DNA of 64,000 bases from a bacterium (Candidatus Blackallbacteria) CG13_big_fil_rev_8_21_14_2_50_49_14 (lineage in GTDB: Bacteria > Cyanobacteriota > Sericytochromatia > UBA7694). The translations under genes were made by a program, and so were the position numbers. Shown one piece after another: positions 1 to 9,358 of this stretch. The notes under the pieces were generated by a model. It searched no databases and was not told where the DNA came from. It saw only the letters and a program-made list of their open reading frames with translations. Numbering within the stretch: position 1 is the stretch's first letter; the number at the start of each line of letters is the position of its first letter. The DNA lies in assembly GCA_002783405.1 (NCBI GenBank), contig PFGG01000071.1:1-64000 (forward strand), given 5' to 3'.

Positions 1-14
1 ATACTATTTTGAGG

Positions 15-59
15 GCGCTGTTGCCAGCGCTACACCTTATATCTCCGGCCTGAAGGCCG
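15..59. repeat. Two adjacent small hairpins at window edge
   Basis: Two perfect short hairpins follow one another. GCGCTG (15-20) pairs with CAGCGC (25-30) around TTGC. CGGCC (46-50) pairs with GGCCG (55-59) around TGAA. They lie just upstream of the first gene, and what precedes them is outside the window. They could be a REP-like intergenic element, the end of a terminator, or part of a 5' leader. The sequence shows the pairing only; the role is unknown. Confidence 0.35.
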
Positions 60-111
60 AAGTTTTACGGTGAGCCCGATAAAGCCAGAGTTTAGCCAGG
101 AAGGTTGCCCC

Positions 112-1530
112 ATGAGCCAAAGTTTCGTGCAAAATTTTCAGACCTTAAGCACTGTTCTCAGCCATTCTGAAGAAACCGACATATTACTGGCTACGCCGCT
201 TAAAAACCCGGGACAAATGGCCCAGTTTTTCAGAGGCCAGGTGCGCTCTCCTCTGCTCTTTCGCAATGCGCTGCTCTGGCTTTCTGAAATTGTCGAATCC
301 CGCTTTTATCGACCGGATCTTTGGCGCTATCTTGACCCCGTGGTGACCTGTGAACCTCAACGTGTGCGTTTGGAATGTTTTTCAAGTTGTGCCAGCGTCT
401 ATGGGCGCGTTGATTTTGAAGCCGATTTTTTCAATGGCTACGCCCTGCAAACCCGTGGCACCACCCATGTCAATTTCAACCCTGCGTTTATCAAAAGTCT
501 GAGTCAACTGCGGCCTGGGCAAAGAGCTGTGCTGGAAGTTGGCGATCAATTTCTGGCCCTGGCGACAGAAACGGCACGTGAAATCGAGGTCAAAGTCACG
601 CTTTCGGAACGTTGGCTGCGGGGCTTTCTTCAGTCACAGGCACTCTTTCGCCGGGCCACCCTGTGGAAAAGCCTGCCGACCCTGGCAGCCCGCCAATTTT
701 TGCTGCAACTCAAAGCCTCAGACACTGGAGAGCGCTGCCTCTGCCTGCGGGGCGCGCAGCTTCAAAGCCTGCCCATTCGCCCCACAGGTCTGCCCGAAGC
801 TGAGCTTTTGGAGGTATCAGGCCTTCACCGCCTCGGGCTCTTTCGCAAACTTATTCCCCATCTGCAAAGCTTGGACATCTATCAAACCCATGCAAACGGC
901 CCTACCCTTTGGGTCGCTCACCTGCCCCAGGCGCGTTTGACACTTGCGCTTTCCAGTACCGTCAAACACGGGTTCTCTGGCGAAGGGGAAGCCCTGCGCA
1001 GTCTCTCTCAAATCGCCCCCCAAGCTGAACTTGACTTTTTAAGAATGCTGGTCGCCGGGCTCGAAAGTTTTACCCTTGAAGAACTCAGCCAACTTGCCGA
1101 GATTTCAATTGAACAGAGTACTGCCTGGGTCGATACCCTGGCCAGCGAAGGCCTGCTGGGTTTCGATAACCACGCAGACCGCTACTTCTACCGGGTTTTG
1201 CCTTTTGTTCAGGCCCGACAGGGGCGGCTGGAAAACTCCCAGGCTTTATTCAGCCAGGAAAAAGTAAGCCTGGAACAGGTTTTGGCTCTACCGGGAGGAC
1301 TGACGGCTCAGGGTTGGATTCAAGGCCAATCAGCCGAATACCATGCCGAACTGGCCCTACAAGGCGGTTATCTCAGCCAAGGAAATTGCACCTGTCGCTG
1401 GATTCAACGTCACGGCTTGCAGCGGGGCCCTTGCAAACATCTCTTGGCACTGCGCTTTGCTGCAGAAGCTCACCTCGCACAAGTATCCCCCCCCGTAGCA
1501 GGAGAACACCATGCACCCCCTCTGGCCTGA
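112..1530 (+). CDS. SWIM zinc-finger protein
   Basis: The protein has 472 residues. The C-terminus (about residues 423-445) carries the SWIM signature CxCx(n)CxH, seen as CTC ... GPCKH, a small zinc-binding fold found in bacterial and eukaryotic proteins and thought to bind nucleic acid or protein. The remaining 400 residues are not recognised. I chose the ATG at 112 because AGGAAGG lies 7 nt before it; an in-frame GTG at 70 has no such site. The last 20 nt overlap the next gene, so the two are probably translated together. Known context: SWIM proteins often sit beside large helical-repeat proteins (DUF6493-like) and MoxR/VWA genes. Only the first partner is present here. The exact function is unknown. 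Confidence 0.75.
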   Translation: MSQSFVQNFQTLSTVLSHSEETDILLATPLKNPGQMAQFFRGQVRSPLLFRNALLWLSEIVESRFYRPDLWRYLDPVVTCEPQRVRLECFSSCASVYGRVDFEADFFNGYALQTRGTTHVNFNPAFIKSLSQLRPGQRAVLEVGDQFLALATETAREIEVKVTLSERWLRGFLQSQALFRRATLWKSLPTLAARQFLLQLKASDTGERCLCLRGAQLQSLPIRPTGLPEAELLEVSGLHRLGLFRKLIPHLQSLDIYQTHANGPTLWVAHLPQARLTLALSSTVKHGFSGEGEALRSLSQIAPQAELDFLRMLVAGLESFTLEELSQLAEISIEQSTAWVDTLASEGLLGFDNHADRYFYRVLPFVQARQGRLENSQALFSQEKVSLEQVLALPGGLTAQGWIQGQSAEYHAELALQGGYLSQGNCTCRWIQRHGLQRGPCKHLLALRFAAEAHLAQVSPPVAGEHHAPPLA

Positions 1531-4500
1531 ATTGCTTGAATATCTGGTTCTAAAATCAGCTCCAGAATGCCGTGATTTTCTCAAAACATGGGGCGAGACA
1601 GAGCGTAAAACCTGCTTCAAATTGCACAAAGCCGATTTCAACAGTCTGCGTAAAACCTGTCATTATTCCGAAGACTCCTATTTGCTCATCTCGGGTTCAC
1701 ACGCCTTTGGCTGGAACAGCCAGGCCAAGCCCCGATTTTCTTCTGTCAAAAAAGAAGCCTCTGTTCTGAAAGCCCACGCTGCTGAGCTGAGCGATTATAT
1801 TCAAGCCGAAAAGATTAACTTTTATGCCGCTGAAGACGCCTATGCCCTGGCCCTCAATCTTGAAACGGTCTGGGCTGCGCTCTGCGATCAGCGATCGGCC
1901 TTGGGAATTGCCAAAAATTTACGCAAAGCCCCTGCCATGCCTTATCATCTCTGGGAACAAGAAAAAAATCCATTGCAGTTGAATGGCCCTGAACCCGGTA
2001 TTTTAGCTGTTAGTCTGGCCTTGAGCGAACGTCCAGAAAGCTGGGCGCTTGAAGCGCTGCAAAAACTTTTTGCCGAATACCAGGAAAACTACCCAGGCAT
2101 CGGGTTTTACGCCAGTGTTTCCAAACTGATCGCCTTGCATCCTGCTTGGGAGACTGAACTGCGGGATGCCCTGGGAAAATCCCTGTTTATCGAACTTCAC
2201 CGCTTTCATGACCATCTCAATCAAATTCCCCTGCCCCATCTTCTGATCGGCCTAAGTTGGCGCAATCTCGCCAGTGCTGGCCCCCTGAAAGGACATTCCT
2301 TTCCCCCCTACCTGAACACAGAAATTCTGGGTAAGTTTTTAGCCGAAAAACTTCCAGCATCAACAGAAGAGCTCAAACACCTGCGCTCAGACCTTGTCGA
2401 TCTGATCTTACAAAGACTGCTTGAAAATACCCGCAAAGAAGAAAATCGGGAATGGTTGAAACTTTACGAAGTACTGAAGCTACTTCCTCAAGAAAAACAA
2501 GCAAGGCTGGAAACCTGGTTACAGCTGCTGCAAGCCTCAAGTTCCAATGCCATTCAATTGGCCTTGAAAGAATTCAAGAACCCCGAACTCTTCAAACAAG
2601 CCCCAGAATACCTGCCTGAATTGCTCATTCCGCAACTCAGTCACCCGGTTCAAAAAATTGCCAAAGAAAGCCTAAACCTGCTCAAGAAATGGCTGAAAGC
2701 TTTCCCCGAAAACGAATCTGCGCTCACTCCTTCCTTGCGGCTTCAATTGCTCAGTCCCCACGCTGTGGTACGTCAGGAGCTATTGAAAGAGCTGCAGGAA
2801 AAGGCGCTCTCTTCTGAAAGCCGGGCTGAATTGGAAGCGCTCTATGCTTCAGGTTTGGTGGGCCCCCTTGAGGCCGAAGCACTCACCCAGCTTTTGAAAA
2901 AAGAACCCCGTGCCACCACGCAAGTAAAAACAGAACACGCCTCGGTAGCCGAACGCCTGGCAGCCTGTTTTCCAGCCAAGCCGTCTCATCAGGGACTGTG
3001 GTCAGAGGATCCACTCCTCCCCATCCCCAACAGTCCAGAGGATCTGAGCGCCTGTTTTTTAAAACATTGTCAAACCGTTCCTAACGATACCCAACTTGAA
3101 TGCATGGCCCAAGCCATCCTGAATCAGCCCCTTCCCCCTGAGCCAGAACGGCTGAAGCGTCAGATGAAACCTGTCTTCGCCGAGCTTGAAAGTTTACTCA
3201 AACCCCAACATGAACACAAATTTCAAAATCCACAGCGGGTTTTGCTCGCCCTGCTGCTGCAAGCCTGGCTCGAACCAACGCAAATCTCCAAAATTCCTGA
3301 GCAGGTTTGGCAAAGCTTGGATTTATACCAAAGCCCTTTCCGTCTGGAGCTCAGAGAAACCCTCCGGGCCCGCCAGGCAGCTCTGCCTTTTCGCCTTTCA
3401 CAACCCGAATACCTCACCGGCTGGATCCGTCTGCCAAGCTTTCTACAGCGTCTGGAAAAAATTCCACCCTCCTGCCTGAGCGACACAATGCTCAGCAAAA
3501 GCTTGGCCCGTCTTACCCCCGATGGCCATGAAGCACACTGGGAAAAGCTCAAAACACAGATGCCCAAACTGCCTGAATCCTGGCCCCAAATCCTGACCCT
3601 GGCCCTTGGGCCAGAAGAAGAAGCTCTGCTTCTGATCAAGCTTTTTCAAAAAAAATGGCTCCACCAGCCACCTGATGATATTTTGCTGGAGCAACAATTT
3701 TCCCCCTCCCCACGGCCCAGAAAAGATTCAACAGAAAACCTCGAACTGCGTCGTTTCATGTTGGCTCTTCACGTCCGCCGCAGGGCAGAGCGCCTCAGTC
3801 CCGCTCTGCTTACCGAACTCAAAACACTGCCACTGCACCATCTGCGCCTGGATCTGGGCCTGGATTTTTCTGGAAATCTCTTGGAAAGCACTCTCTCCTC
3901 AAGTGAGACAGACAACTTACTCGATACCCTCTGGGGTGGTTTGAGTCAAGTATGGTCTCAATTCACAACAAAGGCCTCTGAACATGAGCCTTCAGATACT
4001 CCCCTTGAAGATTTGGCTAGCCCCCTGCAGAATCAACTCAAACATCTTATGCAACCCTTTTCAGAATACTCTCATCTGTATCTTTCGCTAAGCAAACTCA
4101 CATCAGAATTGAGAGCTGAACTGCTTGCGGTTCTCTGGGGGCAACCCCAATGGGAAAAACTTCAAACGCTCAAACTCCCCGGACAAACCCGAAATTTTGA
4201 GTTTAGCCATCAGAACTGGCCCCAACTCTGGCCTCTGGCTATCTGTTTAAACCCACATTACCGCAATCTTTGGGAGAGTCTCAATCCAGACATTCACCTC
4301 TATCCACGCCTGCGACTCTGCCCGGATATGGCAGAGTCGCTCTTTGAGGTCGCCACTTTAAAATTACGCTGGAAACAGGGAGAGTTTGGGGGTATTTCAC
4401 AAGAAGCATACAGCCGTTTGCGTCAGGATCTCTGGAAAAACAAGCGCGAAGAGCTCAAATCAAGTGAATTGCCTGATCTCAACGAAGTTATTCTTCCGCT

Positions 4501-5008
4501 CGATAAACATGATTTTCTGCTCTTATTACTCCAAGCAGGCCATTTACCACGCATCCCGCTGGCTCCGGCCCTAAAATCCCTGGCCTGGCTGCTGAGTCAA
4601 AAACATCCCCAGCAGCGCCAACCCGCAATCGATCTAATCTGGGCAGGCTTAGAAGATGGGCGTTTACAGAGCGAAGCCGTCGCACAGGCGATCGCTCAAG
4701 GGGGTTGCAGACAAAGCAAAGGATTGAATTATCTCTTAGACGCGCTGCAAATTTTCGAACTCAAAGGAGAAAAGGGACTGCTTCTCAATCTGCGTATCCT
4801 GGAATGCTGTTTCGCAAACACTGAAATCCCCACCAAAAATCTCTCTGCCCTGCTCGAACTCGCTTTCAAACTCTTGCCTCTGGCAGGAAACCCCTGCTTG
4901 GCAGAAGCCAGTCTGGCAGGCTTAAAACAACTGGCTCAAGCCCCCAAAAAAACAGTCTGTCGGGACAAAGCGCAGGTACTCTTGAAAACCCTCAAAACCC
5001 AGACTTAA
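1511..5008 (+). CDS. Large helical-repeat protein, SWIM partner
   Basis: A 1165-residue protein with no signal peptide or membrane segment. It is rich in Leu, Glu, Lys and Gln, and long stretches look like amphipathic helix pairs (for example around residues 340-470, with repeated motifs such as LLIPQLSHPVQKIAKESL), which suggests HEAT-like repeats and a scaffold role. Its size and its position directly after a SWIM protein fit the DUF6493-type partner families, but I cannot confirm the family by eye. AGGAGA lies 6 nt before the ATG, inside the end of the SWIM gene. The 3' end overlaps the convergent gene on the other strand by 17 nt. Confidence 0.7.
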   Translation: MHPLWPELLEYLVLKSAPECRDFLKTWGETERKTCFKLHKADFNSLRKTCHYSEDSYLLISGSHAFGWNSQAKPRFSSVKKEASVLKAHAAELSDYIQAEKINFYAAEDAYALALNLETVWAALCDQRSALGIAKNLRKAPAMPYHLWEQEKNPLQLNGPEPGILAVSLALSERPESWALEALQKLFAEYQENYPGIGFYASVSKLIALHPAWETELRDALGKSLFIELHRFHDHLNQIPLPHLLIGLSWRNLASAGPLKGHSFPPYLNTEILGKFLAEKLPASTEELKHLRSDLVDLILQRLLENTRKEENREWLKLYEVLKLLPQEKQARLETWLQLLQASSSNAIQLALKEFKNPELFKQAPEYLPELLIPQLSHPVQKIAKESLNLLKKWLKAFPENESALTPSLRLQLLSPHAVVRQELLKELQEKALSSESRAELEALYASGLVGPLEAEALTQLLKKEPRATTQVKTEHASVAERLAACFPAKPSHQGLWSEDPLLPIPNSPEDLSACFLKHCQTVPNDTQLECMAQAILNQPLPPEPERLKRQMKPVFAELESLLKPQHEHKFQNPQRVLLALLLQAWLEPTQISKIPEQVWQSLDLYQSPFRLELRETLRARQAALPFRLSQPEYLTGWIRLPSFLQRLEKIPPSCLSDTMLSKSLARLTPDGHEAHWEKLKTQMPKLPESWPQILTLALGPEEEALLLIKLFQKKWLHQPPDDILLEQQFSPSPRPRKDSTENLELRRFMLALHVRRRAERLSPALLTELKTLPLHHLRLDLGLDFSGNLLESTLSSSETDNLLDTLWGGLSQVWSQFTTKASEHEPSDTPLEDLASPLQNQLKHLMQPFSEYSHLYLSLSKLTSELRAELLAVLWGQPQWEKLQTLKLPGQTRNFEFSHQNWPQLWPLAICLNPHYRNLWESLNPDIHLYPRLRLCPDMAESLFEVATLKLRWKQGEFGGISQEAYSRLRQDLWKNKREELKSSELPDLNEVILPLDKHDFLLLLLQAGHLPRIPLAPALKSLAWLLSQKHPQQRQPAIDLIWAGLEDGRLQSEAVAQAIAQGGCRQSKGLNYLLDALQIFELKGEKGLLLNLRILECCFANTEIPTKNLSALLELAFKLLPLAGNPCLAEASLAGLKQLAQAPKKTVCRDKAQVLLKTLKTQT

Positions 5009-6287
5009 ATCGCGACTCACGGCTTTTGAAGGGGACAGGCGCACGGGTCAAATCAAAGCTCAGCAATTTTTCGGCCTCCTCCAAACAGGCTTCTGCACTT
5101 TTTTGAGGAAAACCATGGGTTTCAAGCCAAAGATAACTCTGAAGCAATTGCCCCTCAATCAGATTGACCGCCTGCCCCAATAAACGGGCATCAATCGGAA
5201 CAGCTCTTAACTCGCGATAGGCCAGTAACTGGGCTTGAATCAAGGTTGGAAAGGCCGCAAACAAAAGATATTGCTGAAAAAAATTAACCCGCTGGGTAAA
5301 CCATTGGTGGCAGGAAAGCAGCTTTCGGGCCAAATAATTGTGAAGAAAGGTTTTGATCAAGGCATATTCCTGCTCTGCCAACATCGGCAGTTGGCGCTTT
5401 CCCTGCAAAACCTCAGTATAAAAGGCATGGATCGACTCGCCCATCACGGTTCGCGGCATATGCACCAAAAACCACTCTAGCGCATAGGCCTGGCGTAAAG
5501 GCAAGGCCGAAGAGCTTTGCCCCAGCCACGTCAAGTCTTGCTGGTATAGGTTTTCAATTTCAGCAGGGCTCACGACATAGCTGGTTGTTTCAGGCGAAGC
5601 CAGACTTAATAATCGGCGCAAAACAGGGGTGAATCCACGTAAATTCTGCAAAGGAGAACGCTTTTCAGATTCAAAAAGCAGATGGTCCAATAAAAACCCA
5701 AGCCAAAGATACAGGCTTTCTCTTGAAAAAGCCAGGCCTGAGGTCACCAGCAAAGGAAACAAAGGCCCCCCAGCGCTTTGAGCTTCTTCGGCAGGAATCA
5801 GGCGGTAACTCAGTTCACCTGCGCTGAGCAGATAACTTGGCGCAAGATAACAACTCTGCATCAAGTGGGAAATCTGCAAAGGCCCGCCCACACGTTGCCA
5901 GAGATAGGGATAAAGCTGACAGGCCTGGGGTTTGGCTTCTTTGCCAAAATGCTTCTGCGCCAGACAGAGATTGTCCTGATCCAATAAAACACAGCGGGTC
6001 GATCCCGCTTGCTTGCGCAAATGGGCCATATGCCCCGAAGGGCTGTCAGGGGCCTGGGCTTCAAAAATATCATGGAAACGGGGATCTTCGTGGGCTTCAA
6101 AAACAGGCTTCCAACGTTGTATATAGGCTTCTGAAGCCCCCACAGACCATGGCAGACTGCAACATTGGGCACAGCGGGAACAGGCAAAATCATCCACTTC
6201 CTTAAAATGCAGGGCCAAGAGATGATCGGGATGCGCTTCAAGATGACGATTGAGCGCGTAAAAAAAGCTGAAAAAATCAGCGGTCAT
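4992..6287 (-). CDS. YkgJ-type cysteine-cluster protein
   Basis: A 431-residue protein whose N-terminal part has the CxxCxxCC cluster (CSRCAQCC, near residue 35) followed by more conserved cysteines (RCVLLDQDNLC and ACQLYPY). This is the pattern of the YkgJ/UPF0153 family, thought to bind a metal or an Fe-S cluster. The C-terminal 250 residues are helical and not recognised, so the protein is much longer than small YkgJ proteins. It is the last gene of a three-gene operon, 3 nt after the methyltransferase-like gene. Its 3' end overlaps the convergent helical-repeat gene. The substrate is unknown. Confidence 0.75.
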   Translation of the reverse strand: MTADFFSFFYALNRHLEAHPDHLLALHFKEVDDFACSRCAQCCSLPWSVGASEAYIQRWKPVFEAHEDPRFHDIFEAQAPDSPSGHMAHLRKQAGSTRCVLLDQDNLCLAQKHFGKEAKPQACQLYPYLWQRVGGPLQISHLMQSCYLAPSYLLSAGELSYRLIPAEEAQSAGGPLFPLLVTSGLAFSRESLYLWLGFLLDHLLFESEKRSPLQNLRGFTPVLRRLLSLASPETTSYVVSPAEIENLYQQDLTWLGQSSSALPLRQAYALEWFLVHMPRTVMGESIHAFYTEVLQGKRQLPMLAEQEYALIKTFLHNYLARKLLSCHQWFTQRVNFFQQYLLFAAFPTLIQAQLLAYRELRAVPIDARLLGQAVNLIEGQLLQSYLWLETHGFPQKSAEACLEEAEKLLSFDLTRAPVPFKSRESRFKSGF

Positions 6288-6290
6288 GCA

Positions 6291-7526
6291 TCAACTGAGA
6301 AAACCACCACTCAAAAAACCATCTGTTTCTTGAGCTGACTCTTCCATTTCAAGGGTTCCAAGTGCCGAAAATCCCATAATATCCAATTCTGAAATCACAG
6401 CACGCCAATTTTCAGGCAAATGATTATCCAGCAGAGGGCGAATCTGCTCAAACTGGGCTTGAAGCTCACCCAACTGCAGACGGGTAGGCACCACTTGAAA
6501 ATGGATGCCCAAAAACTCAAACAGCTTTTCCAGGCTGCGCTGGCTGAAGAGTTTCAAAATCCGGTAGTCACTCTGGCTAGGATTAATATTATCAAAACGA
6601 TTGCCCAAAAGTCGAATCAATGTGGGCATCGAGGCCAGATTATAGCTGAAGAAAACCCATTCTGTGGTGGGACGGGTATATTTTTGTAATAAAAGCAGTT
6701 CTTTTTTGGGATCCCGCATGGCTTCCAGCCCCTGGTAGAAAACAACCGCATCAAAGGTTTTCCCCAAAGACTGCAAATAGGCATGATCCAATTGATGCTG
6801 AGGCAGTGCTTTCAGGGTCACCTTCCAAGGATAAGGCTGGCGCGGCATCTCGCGAAAAAAAGGCTCGTTGGCATAGGGGTTAATTTCAAGAATTGTTTTC
6901 ACATGATGGGATAAGCGGGTACGCAAAAATTCATAGAAGGCAAGATAAATCTGCTCATTGAATCGTTTCTGAAAATACTGAGCGCTGAAGGTTTCTGCAC
7001 TCAAACGACTGAGGCGGTCAAAACGCCTGGCGATCACGGGATCGACAAACAAAGTGGGAAGATAATCCAAGGAATACCAACCACACCATTCCTGCAAAAG
7101 AAAATACAGGGCCTGAAGTTTCGCCAGAGAAGCTTCTTCACCTGGCGTTTGAAACAAACGGAACTGAACCTGAATTCGCAGTTGGCGCGTTTCGCGCAGA
7201 ATCATCGCCAAATGCTCAAGCTCGGGCGCATCGATCGCGACAGGCAGTTTTAGTTCCGTAAAATGCAGTTTTTGTAAACTTTCAAGGGTATCAAGAGAAA
7301 GCCCTTCGGGCAAAACTTCTGCTGCAAAACTAAATTTTTCCTGAAATTTTTCATAGCCCAGGGAGGTACGCAAAGCATGCAAAAAATCCCTCTCAAGTGA
7401 AAAGGGTTGATTCAAAAAACGGATATGCTGACCGGGAGCCAGACGTGCCAGCTGCTCAGTCAGTTCTTGGGGTGTGTCTGCGGTAACCGTCAGACCTTGC
7501 TGGGGGTGAAGGTATTTCAGGCTCAT
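6291..7526 (-). CDS. Methyltransferase-like protein, degenerate SAM motif
   Basis: A 411-residue protein. Residues about 205-345 resemble class I SAM methyltransferases: ILEINPYANEPFF takes the place of the glycine-rich motif I, FDAVVFYQGLEAMRDP resembles the FDvVv..evLEHl.DP motif, and LFSQRSLEKLFEFLGI resembles the usual end. The glycine-rich SAM loop is missing, so it may not bind SAM in the usual way or may be inactive. The N-terminal 190 residues alternate strands and helices and might be a TIM-barrel-like half; no CxxxCxxC is present. It sits between a glucosaminidase (10 nt upstream) and a YkgJ-type gene (3 nt downstream). Function unknown. Confidence 0.6.
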   Translation of the reverse strand: MSLKYLHPQQGLTVTADTPQELTEQLARLAPGQHIRFLNQPFSLERDFLHALRTSLGYEKFQEKFSFAAEVLPEGLSLDTLESLQKLHFTELKLPVAIDAPELEHLAMILRETRQLRIQVQFRLFQTPGEEASLAKLQALYFLLQEWCGWYSLDYLPTLFVDPVIARRFDRLSRLSAETFSAQYFQKRFNEQIYLAFYEFLRTRLSHHVKTILEINPYANEPFFREMPRQPYPWKVTLKALPQHQLDHAYLQSLGKTFDAVVFYQGLEAMRDPKKELLLLQKYTRPTTEWVFFSYNLASMPTLIRLLGNRFDNINPSQSDYRILKLFSQRSLEKLFEFLGIHFQVVPTRLQLGELQAQFEQIRPLLDNHLPENWRAVISELDIMGFSALGTLEMEESAQETDGFLSGGFLS

Positions 7527-7535
7527 AGGGAGCCA

Positions 7536-8354
7536 TTATACCATACCCGCACGATTGACCATATCGCTCAGACCGTAATCCTCAATGATACTTTTTATTT
7601 TTTGAGAATATTTGGGATCTGTCGCGTAAATTCCTTGAATATTGTCGAGAAAACGCAGTGGATTTTTATCTTTGGCGTATTGGTTTACAGCCTTATCATA
7701 ATAGCCATTGTGAAATAGTTTGCCATGGCTGATCACCGCATCATGAAAATTTGAATAGCGGGCAAAATTATCCCGAATCGTGACATAACGGCCATTATAA
7801 AATTCACGGGTTTGAACATTGACGGTTCCCGCACTGCCTGAACCTTTGATGCCAAAAATATTATAGCCCCCAATTGGTGAGCGCGCCCAAGCCGATTCCA
7901 GTGCAGCCTGGGCCAGCGTGACCTCAGCGGGTACCCCATATTGTTTTTCAGATTCAATCGCGGCAGGCAAAAGCGCTTCAAAGAACGCTTTTTTATCTTC
8001 TTGCCCCAGGGTTTTGAGCTCAGAAGGAGGCATGCTCTTCAATTTTTGCACCGAAGACTGATAGCGAAGTTCGCTTAAACCGACAGCAGGCTTCGCTGGT
8101 GCAATAGCCACGGGCGCTTGAACAGCCGGGGCCGATTGCACAGGTTTCTTAAACAAACTCAAAGGATTGAGCAAACCCGCCGACGCAGAGGGGGAACTGA
8201 CCTGAACCTGATCCTGAATTCCCAGCAACGAAGAAACACGGGAAAAACGCCCGGTATCAGGGGCAGAGACAGCAGAAGGCATTGCCGGTAAAGTGGGCAA
8301 AACCGGCCTCAATGCCGAGGGGGGTAGAAGCGTAAAGCTGACGGGTTGATTCAT
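7536..8354 (-). CDS. GH73 glucosaminidase, FlgJ-like
   Basis: A 272-residue protein. Residues about 122-268 match the GH73 endo-beta-N-acetylglucosaminidase domain, which cuts the glycan chain of peptidoglycan: VPAEVTLAQAALESAWARS with the presumed catalytic Glu153, then NIFGIKG, YNGRYVTIRDNFARYSNF and YATDPKYSQKI. The first 120 residues are rich in Ser, Ala and Pro and look unstructured. There is no Sec signal peptide, as in flagellar FlgJ, which leaves the export route open. It is the first gene of a minus-strand operon with the methyltransferase-like and YkgJ-type genes. Family assignment is firm; a flagellar role is only a possibility because no other flagellar genes are nearby. Confidence 0.87.
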   Translation of the reverse strand: MNQPVSFTLLPPSALRPVLPTLPAMPSAVSAPDTGRFSRVSSLLGIQDQVQVSSPSASAGLLNPLSLFKKPVQSAPAVQAPVAIAPAKPAVGLSELRYQSSVQKLKSMPPSELKTLGQEDKKAFFEALLPAAIESEKQYGVPAEVTLAQAALESAWARSPIGGYNIFGIKGSGSAGTVNVQTREFYNGRYVTIRDNFARYSNFHDAVISHGKLFHNGYYDKAVNQYAKDKNPLRFLDNIQGIYATDPKYSQKIKSIIEDYGLSDMVNRAGMV

Positions 8355-8534
8355 ATACTTTCTATCGCCTATCTTAGTCCCGATATGACGTAAAAATCAA
8401 ATTAAACTTTAGTTAATTTCATACGCCCTCTTCAGCGCTTTGAATTAAAAATTGTTAAAACAGGCTTTGAACCCAGATCCACACTTCAGTTCTGACAGTT
8501 TTAAGGCATAATAGTATTAAGAGGAAAAATCACT

Positions 8535-9356
8535 GTGGGCCAAATTCGAATTACAGCACAACAACCCCGGATGACCCTGCGCATCCAGGAGGGTGAATCA
8601 CGGGTTGTCTCACCCCAAACAGACGAAACCAAGCCCAGCCCTCGTCCAGCAAAAGCTGAAGTCCCTGAGCTTCTCAACCCAAATGAAGCCCCCCCCAGCC
8701 CAGATCCCTCCCATTATCTTGAGCGTCTCAGTCCGCCTACCACCCGTCAAACCTTGGGCTCTGATTCTCTCCAATTGGAAGTGGGCTACCAATCGAAAGG
8801 GACGGAATTATTGACCCGCGCTCAGGATCCGGGCCTGGTTGAAAACCTCAAAGCCTTGAATGGCCCCAATCAAGGAACAGGCGCTGAATTCTTACAGGAT
8901 AAAACCCTGATGACGGGTACCGTAATCCGTCCAGACGAAGCCGTTTCTGTCAGGGTCGGTATCGCCTCATCTGTCGATACCAGTCAATTCCAAAATGATC
9001 GGGAACATTGGCTAAAGCAGCTTCCCGCTGCAGCGCGAGCCGGTGTCTACGCCGGAGTCGGCGTGCAGACAGGCCCTGTCGCCTCCAATATTATTGTCGA
9101 TACAGCCCTGGGGCAGCCCCGAATTGGCGCAGGCATGGCCGTCAATATTGCAACAGGTGCCACCGTTGGCGTCAGCTACCTGAATCAACCCAATCCACTC
9201 TCTGGTCAATCAGAAAACACCCTGCGTCTGGGAGCTGAAGTCTTCAGCCAGCAAGACACCGTGATTGGCGCAAATTTAACCCAACCCCTGCAGCGTGACA
9301 GCGCAGATGCCACGCAGACGGCCTTTGGCCTCTACCTGAATACCCGTTTCCACTGA
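8535..9356 (+). CDS. Unknown protein with barrel-like C-terminal half
   Basis: A 273-residue protein starting with GTG, preceded by AGAGGA at a good distance. Residues 1-75 are rich in Pro, Ser and Gln and probably disordered. From about residue 155 alternating hydrophobic/polar strands with glycines appear (AGVYAGVGVQTG, IGAGMAVNIATGATVGVSYL, LRLGAEVF) and the chain ends GLYLNTRFH. That looks like the end of an outer-membrane beta-barrel, but there is no signal peptide to carry it out of the cell. A possible -10 box (CATAAT) lies about 25 nt upstream of the start. It may head a transcription unit with the esterase 2 nt downstream. I do not recognise the family. Confidence 0.6.
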   Translation: MGQIRITAQQPRMTLRIQEGESRVVSPQTDETKPSPRPAKAEVPELLNPNEAPPSPDPSHYLERLSPPTTRQTLGSDSLQLEVGYQSKGTELLTRAQDPGLVENLKALNGPNQGTGAEFLQDKTLMTGTVIRPDEAVSVRVGIASSVDTSQFQNDREHWLKQLPAAARAGVYAGVGVQTGPVASNIIVDTALGQPRIGAGMAVNIATGATVGVSYLNQPNPLSGQSENTLRLGAEVFSQQDTVIGANLTQPLQRDSADATQTAFGLYLNTRFH

Positions 9357-9358
9357 TC

